In this document: piece by piece, positions 32,101 through 44,100 of the stretch
Layout of the letters: each line of letters opens with the position of its first letter
Numbering within the stretch: position 1 is the first letter of the stretch
Assembly (NCBI GenBank): GCA_030062745.1
Contig: CP099847.1
Span: 24,166,923-24,230,922 of the forward strand
Length of the DNA stretch: 64,000 nt
Reading direction: 5' to 3'
Source: Capitulum mitella
Lineage: Eukaryota; Arthropoda; Thecostraca; Pollicipedomorpha; Pollicipedidae
The notes under the pieces: generated by a model
What the model was told of the DNA's origin: nothing
Database searches by the model: none
The model's input: only the letters and a program-made list of their open reading frames with translations
Translations under genes and position numbers: made by a program

Positions 32101-35100
32101 TCGTTAAGTTTCGCGACGCAACTTCCAAAAGCCCGGGAAAAGCGAGCGAAAGACCGGAGGGGGAAGAATCTCCCCCTCCCGCAGACGGAATAGGATTAAT
32201 ATGTTACGACTTTTTTGGTTCGTCTTGACACTGGGATTGTTCAGTATTCATCTGGCTTGTCAGTGCTGTTTAGGTTTCACTTAATGAATTTGCATGTACA
32301 TCATTTACCTTTGTAGCAAATGCCCGCACCATCGCCTATCGCATTGGGGATCTTGTTTTTGTGCGTATTCCTTTGTGGTGGTCTGTGCACGTTGCGCGCG
32401 CAGTACACTCACGTGCGCCTTCGACAGAGTTGGCAGCAACCGCCTGAAATTAATGAATGGGGCTGGTTTCAGCCGGTTTAAACTGGTTGGCTGGAGTTAA
32501 AAATTGCAAAAATGGCAAAAAAAGCAGTCGATGGAATTCAGTTATCTAGCAGTTTTCCGACGACATAGCCGAACTATCCAACGCATTCGTTATTGAAAAC
32601 TTTGAATAGCTCATACTTAGCCTCAGTATTGTGCGCAACACCTAATATCTGTTTCTAATTGGCCAGCATTATTTGGTGGTATTTTGTGCCTGTTGGAGCC
32701 GGCAGAGAAGAAAGTATGTTCTCTGTCTGAAATGTGGCCCCAGCGCGTCGGCGGACGGCGTCCAGACCGGGAGCCGTTTGACGGTCCGCGATCGTTGGCA
32801 GCGATGCCGGCTGACTCATTTCGGCGGCGTTCGACGGCCGAAATCGGCTTTGTCTCTCGGATGTGACGCGTGCCGCCGTGTTGGCTGGACGCATTCATGC
32901 GGGCGTGTATCTGCGGACGTGTCCCGGCCGCCGCGCCGCGGTGGACGGCGTTTCAGGGCTTTGTGCGGCCCGTTTCGGCTCGGTGAACGGGAACCGACGT
33001 GGTGTGCGTTTCAGTGCGTGCAGTTTGCCGTGCGTGTTCCAGTCTGCATGATCTTTGCCTTCGTTTGATCATGATTCGGTTTCGTGATACATGACCGTAT
33101 CGTGCTTCACGAGGCCGCAACGCAGGCCGCCATGTTTTCAGTGCGTACAATTTGCCGTGACTGCTCCAGTCGACGTGATCTTTGCTTTCATCTGATGATG
33201 ATTCTGTTTCGTGATACACGTGATACGGCGGTCTTGTGCCTCACGAGGCCGCGATGCCGGCCGCCGTGTTTCCCGGTGACGCGGACCGGCCGTTCGGCGT
33301 GTTGCAGTGGACGTGATCCAGACGGACCTGGACTACTCGGACGCCAACATGGCCGGCTACCCGCCGTCGGACCCCAGCAGCGCGGCGCTCTACGCCGGCG
33401 TGGTGCCGCGGCCGGACGACTACGACCCCGTCATACGGGCCAGGTCAGTCGGCGACCCGGGGCGGCGGCCAGGTCACCGGGACTGACCGCGAGTCGGGTC
33501 AGTCGCCCGCCGAAACTCAGGCCGTGTGACACTGCCTGATTTGTTACTGCGGCAAGGTCCTGGGGTCCTTGGGTCGGAGGTCGGAGGTCGGAGGTCCTGG
33601 GGGGAGAGTGTCTGAACCCCTGCCCCCATCCTTTGAAGATTTGAACATTAGGCCAATGGCAGTGACTTGACAGAAATGGCCTGAAATCATATGCATCTCA
33701 TGAATTCCCCCCCCCCCCTCAGTAGTTTTCGGAAATCTCATCCTTGACCGGGATGTCAGCAGGAAGAAACCTTCAGAGCTTAGATCGCCTGATGGCGATG
33801 TCCGAGTTGGGCCAGCAGGCTGGCACGGGACGTCTCTGCGGTGAGGTCGGCTGGAAGCATCGCGTGTGAGATACGGGGAGGGGGTACGCCCCAGTGGGTG
33901 ACCATGTTCTTAATTTCGGAAACTTTCACCTGGTCTTGTGACGCATGCCTTGCGGTGCCCGCATCACCATGTCTTGCCGTCCCCGTGCACGCCTGGAGAC
34001 CTTAAAGATTCGCGAGCGCAAGGTTAACCCTTTGTCATGGAGTCCTTCGACGACTCGGTGACCTTGAACTTGGCGCAGGCATTCGCCGGAGAGTGAAACC
34101 AGTTTGACATACGCAGGTGGCTGGCCGGGCTGTTCGTACCCGGAGGCTTACCCTTACAGCGACAACGCCTCCCCTCCGTCACAGTTTGTCCATTGTGCGT
34201 CGCACGGCATGGGTATGTGTTGCGTCGCTGCGTTTGAACGCAGAAGATAGACATGGATGCTTCGTTCGCAGTAAGTGATGAGGTATTTGAACTCCGTGGA
34301 AGAGGTGGGAGTTTTACGGTGGGGACGATTGACGGAGTAGGGTCGGAGTCAGAGCTAAGAATTCGGATTCGGATGGTTTGAATATTCGGCCGAATGTTCG
34401 GATTCGGGGTGTTCGAATCATGATTTCAAGATTCGGATAGTTGTGGAATATTCGGTTGACCGCTGTTTAATCCGATTACTTGCCGAATGTTGGAATGTCA
34501 ACTTAGCATTGGAATATTTTTTTTTTATTTCGCTAAGTATTGTGGGCAAATTCGTTTTCCGTCGTTGGGTTTCATGATGTTAAAAATTAGAAAGATGTAT
34601 TTTTCTTCTGTTTAAAAAAAGGCAGCCATCGTGACCGACATGGTCTTGGAAATCGCTGTCGTAACCAAAATCTTGAGTACAATGACAGGGTATGGAAGAA
34701 CAAAACGATGCTTGCACTTCAAAAGAAGATTACCGCAGCACTGCGCAGAAGCAAGTGGCTAACCATCATGCTGACAATATCGTAACTGATCTGCCAGCCA
34801 TTGAATGGGAGAAGCCGACCCTATCTTGATTTTGGACAGTGTCAGATGTTCAGTCTCTTCTGCAAGTGGGAATAAAGCGTAACCTCGAACCTGTTCCTTT
34901 GTTTTGGAATTCAGTTCGTCTACCGTCCAACTCATGTGCAGTTACCTGCCAGATAGCCATCTGGTGCCCAGATAATATCTGGCGCTGGAATAAGGTCTGG
35001 GCGCCAGGTACGATGTCTTGACCTCTGACCTCCTACCGCTTCCCCGGCGTGAGAGATATCCTACTTCGCCAAGTCCGAACGTTGTTACACCGGTGGATGA

Positions 35101-38100
35101 ATGTAGAAAACATAGAACGATGTGTTTGGTGGAGGGGAGTAAAGTATTGAAGTGAAATACAAGGTATGCAAATCTCAACAGTATTTAGTTCTATCATTTT
35201 AGGCACGTCGTGCCCATCACTCTCGCATTGATCGGTGCCTTGTTCGTGGCGATTAGCTATTCCAGTCAGTTATGAAAAGAGTGAAGTCACGCCAGTTGAC
35301 TGGGGATGCCGGCAACCACAGCCAACTGGAACGTCGGTCGAAAAGCCCTTTTGGACCGGCGAGAAGGCGGGAACTGCCGCATCGTAGAAGTTACGCCGAC
35401 GAACGGTAGTGCTGCAAATGATGTGTTGTACTTTGTCGTGAGTCGTAGCCAGTACCTGGGGCATGGACTTGTCCCTGTTCGGCGTAGTTTCCTACTCGGA
35501 GTTTCGTACACTGCATAATACATAGCGTTACTAAACCTTAGGAAAGATCAAGCGACTTTTAAATCAAATCTCCCTCGCGGTGAGCAGTCAACGTCCGCCT
35601 GTGCGGTTATGCCCACGTATTACTTACTTATGCCCACTTGCAGCTGCTCGGCCACGGTGACAGGGATGTTGTCCAGCATTTACATCAGTTCTCTCGGTTC
35701 GTTCCCAGTGGATCATGTGTATGATGTGCATGAATCAGCAGCAGTTGCGCGTATGCAACAAAATTGTTACCTGGCGACCTGAAGCTTCATGTACTGCGAC
35801 GGCCTGCCGGATCATTGAAAATTTTGGGCGGCTGACTTATGCCGTGCGAGAATTATGTTTCAGAAGTCAAAGGAGGGAAGGGGGGAGGTGAAATGAGTAA
35901 ATAGGCAAAAAATGCCCCCGGGAGCTCGTTGATTGAAATTCATTGACATCACGTAGATATGTATTAACAGAAACATACAAACACAGTTGCTACTCAATCA
36001 GCGAGCGCAGTACACAAATGATTACCACGCGCATAACGCAGTCGACATTGCCAAAACACATGAACGCGCTCTTTCTCCAACCAGCTGTTGTACGTTTCGC
36101 AACAGTGTGGTGAGTGCGCTTTGCGGTATTCGGTTTTGTCTCATATTTTCCGATTTTGTCATGAATTATGCTTTACGTGCCGCATAACTGCTACATGTGC
36201 TCGATCTCTGGTCGTTGAGTGTGTTTTTAAAGTATAGGATGTCCGGTTTTGATCCATTTGATTTAGCCTTGTACATTACAAACATGCTTCAGGTTAATAA
36301 GCATTGTTTGTATTCGAGCGCATCAGTTGACTAGAAACCATCTTGCTTCAGTTATTTTCAGCTGGAAGTGACATTGCTGTTCCAGTTATGCTGATGTATT
36401 TGATATCAGGCGTGAACACAGCCAAAATAGATGATTTAATGCTTCATTTTCTTGCCTGCAAAAACATCATTCTGTGGTTGCAACTAGCCCTCCTGCGAGA
36501 AAATCGGTTTGTGAGGAGTATTCTTCTAATTAATTTGAAATGCAGTGTTCTGAGCTGCGCAGATTATTATTGCAAAGGTCCGCGTTCATAACTTCCTTTA
36601 CCTCTCCTCCATTTCTGCTCGAGTCGTCTCTTACCTGAGGCATATTTGCTCGGATTTCTGAGTTCTTGGTATATTAATCTGCTGATCTTTATGTGCACAG
36701 TAAGGCCTATTGTGTGTTGCAGCATCTGTCTTTGAAATGCATTTTCTTGCAAATCGTTGTCAAATTTCGGGAGAGATTTTTTCAGAGATGCGTAATCAAG
36801 AAAACTTAACCCCAGAGAGTACATTATCTGGAGTTCCTTTGTAGATAGATATCTTCCTGACGATGAATTCCATAAATCTCCTGGAAATAGAATTCTTTTG
36901 TTTTCCCATTCCTTAAGGATGCCTCATTTGTTACTCAAATAGTGTGGAAGTCAAAGTCGTCCGTGTAACACCTGACGTGACTGAGGTTTATAAGCTCATT
37001 AGAATATTTTCCGTTTTCTTGTGATATCTTCCCAGAAATGTTTTTTTTTCATAATTCTTTGAATCTACGAGACTTTGTCGTGTTCAGACATTATGATATC
37101 CTCTAAGTTTTCCTTCAAGTTAAGTTTTTTTCTGCTGTTACCCGTAAGGCCTTGGATTCCCACAATAGGCTTGTTGTGTCTAGACCATCGTAGTCGTAAT
37201 TTCTTATCATACTGTTTCGTTTCAGTTTGACTGGTTTACTACTCCGCACGAAATCCCAAAACGTTTCCTCGATTTGTTCAGCATTGTCAGATCATGGCTT
37301 TGGTAGCGATGTCAATACGTGCACCAGCTTGGATAGAAAGAGACTTAATGTTTTTTTTTCCGCATCAGCGTAACATACCCTGCATTTCCACTCTCATACT
37401 CCATATTTTTGCAACAAGGTTGTCATCAGTTATGCATGCTGCTCTTCTCGTAAATGTGTTGCATAATTTTTGGAGAGAGACGTTACCCAACAGAACATAT
37501 TAAGTGGATCTGTATCTTCACTGAGCGTAGCGCCAGTAGCAGGGTATTTCGCCTTGGCAAGATTTATGTTCAGACCTGAAGTCCTGGAGTATCTCTCGAG
37601 TTCATTAATTGCGTTTGAAATACTATAACAGGCCCCTGCAGAAGCAGTATCACGTCATCTGCATCAGTTACGAAATGCAGACTTCGAGATCGTGTCTCGA
37701 ACTAGAAAGCTAACTAGACCTTTTCATCAACGTTGCCAATATTCCTCCACCTAGGTTAGGCGTTAAGAAAAAAAAAACAGTGATACTACCCCAGAAAAGT
37801 ATCCAAAACATCCGTTTGTGTTGTAATCACTGGTGACACGTGGGTTACATAAGCATGGGATACGTACTAACAATTCATACAGATGCGCGCGATAACATTT
37901 GACCTAGTGGCAAGCTTTCTTCACACGTGCACCATAATTGTCAGCTATCGTTGCGCATCAGACGTCGGTAAGTGATGTAATGATTTCATGTCAAAATCGA
38001 GTACTGGGAGACCGAACCTATGCGATAAATTGGCCGAAAACATGGCGGACTTAAAATGAGGTCTGGGGTTTCCTGAAACCGGTAAACGCTGAGTATAACA

Positions 38101-41100
38101 TCGGATCTCTTTGAATAGAATTGAACTCTTATTGTAGAAAAAAACAGCATTGGAATCTGTTGCAGTTCTGTTTTGTGAGATCGTTATGAAGTTTTAGGTG
38201 TCGTCAGATGTTTCTTAAATGGAAGGGTGTTTTGCGAATTTTGTATTTTGTGTTGTTTTTTTGTGAAGTTTGTGTGTGAAGAATTTCCAGTTTTGTTCTG
38301 TTTCAAAACAGAAACTCCAGGTCGAGTTTGTGCACCAGTGGGCCGCACAAACTCGGCCGACTGGTGCCGGTGTAGTGCCCAGTAGTCGGGCCTGGAGGCG
38401 CCATGAGCCACCCCAGGCGTCGTAGAGCCTCCGACAGTGGCGCCTACCGAACGACAGCTGTGGCAAACATACTGCAGTTGCAACCCGTCACATAATCTTT
38501 GAAGGTCTTAGAAATACTATGGGTGTTGGTTGGTGCGGCTCATGGAAGTTTTTTTTTTACAAAGTTCACACGAAATTTTTTGCCAAGACAGTGCAGAGCA
38601 AGATGGGGTGGCGGGGGGGGGGGGCAGCGGGGACGTCGCCAGACTTCGCGGCCTGAAGGGGGGACATCGAAACAAATGGACATCGAACCGGCGTGACTTA
38701 CTGGAAATGAGATGCTTTAAGTGGATACCGACTGCAGACGTGCTTTGACACCAAAAAGTTAAAGTTAAGAGATCGACCAAAGTAATCCTAGGTCATCGGC
38801 CTAAGATGACCTGTGTTTGATGATGAAAATAATGAACATTCGGTATGTCAGGATGTGTTTGGAATTTCACGTAAAAGATGTCTTTTCGTATTGGACTCAA
38901 CGTTTCGACATTCAGCCATGTTCAGGAAACCTCAATGCAATCCAAACATGTCATGGCATAACTGAGTTTGATTATTTCCATTATCATGCGTAACGCCTGT
39001 GAGCCAGTCAAGACCATTTTCCATTTTTTATGAGCTGGATTGACCTAAAGCTGATATATGCTGATTTCGGGAGTTGTTTTGCATGCTAAATGCGTTCATG
39101 GTTGCACCAAAACAACGCCCGTCCAGACCCTTACTTAAGTTGTAGCCTGCCCTGGACAATGAGTGAATTTCGTCAGTGAGTTCTCCAAGAACTGCTGATA
39201 GTGACCTGACCGATGCCGAATCGTCGTGACCTACTTGAAATTGGGTTTGCTAGGAGGTCGGCTATAAAACCGTGTTGACACCATTGCATTTCGATGTTCG
39301 TCATCATCATCATTTCGATATGGTCATCGCGAGTTTATCCTTTGTCAGTTGCCCAAGAGGACCTAGATTGGCCGAAAGATGAAATGTTGCTATTTCTGAT
39401 ATAATATAAACGCTAAATTTGATTTCAGCATTCATTTGTCATCTAAGGATGTCTTCACAGTCTCCAGAAGACATTTAAGTTGGAGACCTAAACGGGCACT
39501 GATCAACCTAGTATGACCGGATTTGAAATCCGTGCGTATAGTAGGACCATGTGGGGTACGAGTAGACTCAAAATCAGCCAAGAAACACTGGTCTGTTTTG
39601 TCTCTAAAAAAGCATTTTTGTCCATCTTCGATCTTTGACCTGGGTTCTACAGAATGTGGAGCTTAACGGGACCGGATTGTGAACGTGAGAACACGAGGTC
39701 GCAGCACTGGACGCAGATCGCGAGACCTAGTCGTGCGCAACTTGTTGGTGTTTTCCGCGAGGCTCTAATATGCGCGGTTTGGAAATGGCGGCTGGGGGGA
39801 GTAGGGGAGTGACGAGTCGTACCACCTTCTGCTCGTATGTCCGTGTTACGTAGATTCCCGTCTGCGGGCTAGGGTTAACGAATATTTCACAGGAATTTAG
39901 GGGTTTTGAATTTTTACTCAGTAGAAAGAGTGCTGGCATGGATTCATGGTGGTTTCCTGATGAAAAGCTGTGCATACTGGCTTCTACAGTTAGATTTGAT
40001 TATCATTTACTTAAAAGCCTGGTCTCATTTTTATGTCATAAAAAGTTTTCTCCACGCCGGCGCCAGTGTTTGGCAGCGAATGGTCACCATACATGTCAGT
40101 AGCACGTATTACTTGACAGGCTTCTCGGTGTTTTTATTATTGCGACCGAGACTTGGGAATTTGTGGAAACATGAAATGAACTTAGTACTCCCATTTGTTT
40201 CCACGAAGTGAAACACCATGTTGGAGGTGCAAGCGCCATCACACCGCAATATGGAAGAAGTAAAAAACTCGTTTCCCCCGATCTAGGGGTTGACTATGCT
40301 TGTCGGCCCTGCAAAGCAATATGGATAGAGGGGGAAGGCTGGAGCATTTGCCATAGTAGTTATTTTTGTTGTACACAGGTTTGGCAGCAGCCGGCTTAAA
40401 TTGGTTTCTGGGACTAGTTTTAACTGGTTCCGTTGGCAAAAAATAGCAGTGACAGGCAATGGCAAAAAATGGATGAAAATGATACGTAGAAAAGTTAATT
40501 ATAAAGTGTAACCAACACATTTCTTAAGGGCAGGGAACAGCATAAGTATTCGCACATGTGTCGATCTGAGGTATGTTAAAGATGTGACCTGAAGTAAAGA
40601 TTCTCTCAGTCAGCAAAAGTTATGTTAAAAAGTTAAAAAAAGTTAAAGATTAAAGATTAAAAAAAGTTAAGGAAGTTAAAAGTTAAAGATTGGTGATAAA
40701 CTAAAGACTAGAATTTGCAAAGAATGTGTTTATTTTCATTTGTAGCACGGCTTTGGAAAAGTATTGCAGGCGCAGGGTCATACTTGAATTCGCATATCTG
40801 AACATTGGTGAAAATATGTATATGAATACCTGTTTCGAGCAGTTAACATTTTATTAACACAGTATTTAAGTATCATTCAGGTAGCATGTCACCAAAAGAT
40901 TAGTGCTAAACTGGTGTAGAATGTAAATAATTCAAAACCACACTAATAAATCCATTCTTAAAAGATATAGTGGTAATGGGTACCCTACAACCATAGCCGT
41001 GGTCATTAAGAGAAGCAGTCAGGACCATTTTCACAGCTAGCACTATGCCCTAGCTACGTAGTACACATCGGCTGGGTAACTGTAATTAAATGCCAGTCAT

Positions 41101-44100
41101 GCTAATTAGGAGTACAGAATAACCATAATATATACCCATGTTGGATGCAAAATCATTTGCAACACTTCATATCTATCCTGAGTTGCAGAGTTCTTGAATA
41201 AAGATATGCCAGGTTGGTTAGGTTAAATGGTGCGTAACCATGATCAGTGCTGATCTGCAAAGTTGATCCTGTGTGAAGTCATATAGAACATCTAAGACCA
41301 GGTAGGTATTGATTATGAATTGTTATTCACAGCAATATCCTCTTTAGAGTCTTGCTTTCTGAATCGTTTACAACACTTCATATCTGTCGTGCCAACTGGT
41401 GTGCATTTGGCATGTTTTGATTTGTCCACCTCTATTCTTAAATTCATTCCGCAGTCTACAAGCTGTTCTGGTTTTAGCTGTGTGGTAGCTTTACATTACT
41501 TCATAGTTGCATTTTTTCCTTTTCTTTTTCCGTTCCTTTCTCCTTTTTCATATATGTTTGTCTCATTTTTATTGCCAGACGGTGAGGATTGTGAAATTAT
41601 TTGCAATCGTGCGTGCTGCAGATAAATTTCGTTCGCTCTGGAACAATCCAGTGAAATTTTTCGTTATTTAAGATTTTAGTACAGTGTTTGGTTAGATTTA
41701 GTGAAAGAAGCAGACTGCAGGCCCTTAATTAAAAAAAAATTCTTTTCTTTTTCTTCCATTTTCTGTCGGTTTTATCAGGTAAGTGGCAGAAAGGAATTTC
41801 ACCCAGCAAAAATCCCAACCCTGGTTAAACATTTTTTAAATCAAAATGGGTCGGAACTACGAATCCACAAATAAAGTAAACAAAATTGGAGGCGTTTTGC
41901 TGGGTGATTAAGACGAGGTGTTGGATGGGTTCGAGTTGTTTCAGATGGATTACGGATGGAGGAATTTTTCGGACTACCGTCATTTGCACAACGTCTCGGC
42001 CATTTGGTTTTCTGGCCGTCGTCAGGTGTTGATTTGTCAGGTGTTGTTTGGTCCTGAGAAGGACCAGCTGGTTTTTAGCTATCAGCCATGTACGCGTCGC
42101 AGCCTCGAAAGCCGTGCGGTGACGTGACATAATAATGACTTCGCAACGGCATTCTGCATTCTCAGTGAGCAGGCTGCATTCAGAGGCAGTGAGGCTGACG
42201 CTGAGCTTTTTGTGGTTCTGCCTACGCGCAAAACCACAGAAAGTTACACGTGCCTTTGCCCTGTTACACGGCTTTGGGCAAGGGTCAGTCTCTCCTATCC
42301 CCCACTCACGGGATTTCCATCCCAAGATGGAATTTCACCGTACTGCATGGAACCCCAGGGTAACTGCATTGTCATGGCAGTCGCTTGTGACGTGTCTGGA
42401 ATTTCAAAGATGCTCTTCTAAAAATGGTAAGATGTGTATATGTTGTGCATTGTGGTGTGGACTTTATCTGTGTTTGTGATTAATTGCCGTATGCCACCCA
42501 AGTTTGTGAATCTGGCCACTCTGATCTGAATGTATATGTGAGCAGATTCATACATAACTACGTAGACTGTTGAATAAGGAATTGTCTAGCGGTTTTTGTG
42601 CCTTTTTTGTAGAAACCACATAGAGTCACTGATGCACTAGTATACTGATGCTGATAGCACACTGGTAAACAGATATACTGATGTACGAGGTATACTGGTA
42701 CGTCTCAGTACGGCGGAGAACAGTACACGGCGTTGACATGGAACACGCTGTTCTTCCTCCCCACTGATTTGCGCCTCAGGTTTTGTGGGGCAGTACGCAG
42801 TCCCGCCAGTGGTCTGACAGTCGTTCGGTGCCTGGCTGCACCTGCAGAAGCGCCAGGTTGGGGTCAGTCCGTGAGTGAAGCGGAACGCTGCCGGAAGGCC
42901 AGCGTCAGCCCGGTTACATCCATGTTACGGAAGAGAGGGAAATGACTGGTCTGTCATTGCATTGATGGGAATTGCGCCGGCATGGAGCCTGAGCATCCAT
43001 GCTGATCTCCCGTGCTAAAATATGTTGTTCGTGTGGTGGATTTCGTTTGAAGTCCACGAGTGGGGCCGATTCACCCTCCCGCGCCCTGAGATCTGCCGAT
43101 CTGCGGGGACGATTTCGTCGAAACGGGGCTTAAACGAAATCTCATGATCCCAATTAACGTTTCATGTATGCAAAAGTAGCAGAAAAGAAAATGTTAGTGG
43201 CGCCTTTGGGACCCAAAAAGGAGTAAACAGCGGATTTTCATCGTCTAGCATTCAATGCCACAGGTAATTTTCTTGACTCTGATATCAACTATTTGGCCCG
43301 TACATATGCTGAAAGCACTTAAGCAAAGTTTTTGAAGCAGCGTCGGATTCATGGTCTCGAACGTAGGTTGGCAAGTATCTGCAAATTTTGGCATTATTTA
43401 TTCACTCACATTAGCCTCATTGACTGGTCCATTTTCAATACGTTTACCAAGGACATTGGTTACAGTACATAAGAAGCATCATTATATAGCCAAGTAAACA
43501 GCAGATCAGCAACACTCAAACGCCACAAGGCTCGCAACTTGCAGGACGCTGCCACGTATGCGAACGGAAACAGGACGCCGGAGACTGCTACGACACAGCC
43601 CAAGCATATAACCAGCAACCATCCGCACCACACAGCACGGCGTTCCGACCGCAGCTGAAACGCCAAATCAGCCACCAGTGGAACCCGTAGATATCCGCAC
43701 ATTCCCCGACCACTGCATGTAGTTGTCTCTGTACCTGACGACTTGTGTGCACGTGCTTGATTACATCGGCTTCGTGTCTGGCACTTGGCGGGTGTCGGCC
43801 GGGCCCGAAGGTGGCCGGACGTTCCGAAGTTCCAGTTTCCGAGGATCCGCCCCTGCCTGTGCATGCATAAGGACATTTCGCACATGCATTAACCGTAAAT
43901 GTCATTGTTAAGTTGAAATCAGTTATACAAAATATTGCTGCATGTAGATGGAAGTTTAAGCCTTCCACATTTCTACACCTGGTTCCGCCCGTGATATTTA
44001 TGCTCCGTCAACAAAAGTGCCCTTTGTAGTAATGCTGTGGTAAGAGGAAACGTCCCCTTATCGAGCCATACCTTATTTTCAGCACGAAGAACACAATTGC

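Larger units (their letters stand above)
20149..33307 (+). other. Dorsal intron 1 (13.2 kb)
   Basis: Contains a 22 bp minisatellite (21400-21595), paired E-box palindromes (22532-22574), GC-dense blocks at about 24880-25750, 26400-27620, 27960-28610 and 29020-30110, a degenerate 45 bp array (30280-30665), a CCGCCGGACCG simple repeat (31248-31330) and a 126 bp tandem duplication (33008-33270). Long ORFs in the GC-dense blocks are open on several frames at once and have no family motif. I see no nested gene. Confidence 0.7.

Noticed and set aside
41825-42325. 166-residue minus-strand ORF in Dorsal intron 2
   Set aside because: AT-rich, no recognisable domain or repeat match within the window; could be an old transposon piece, but not supportable.
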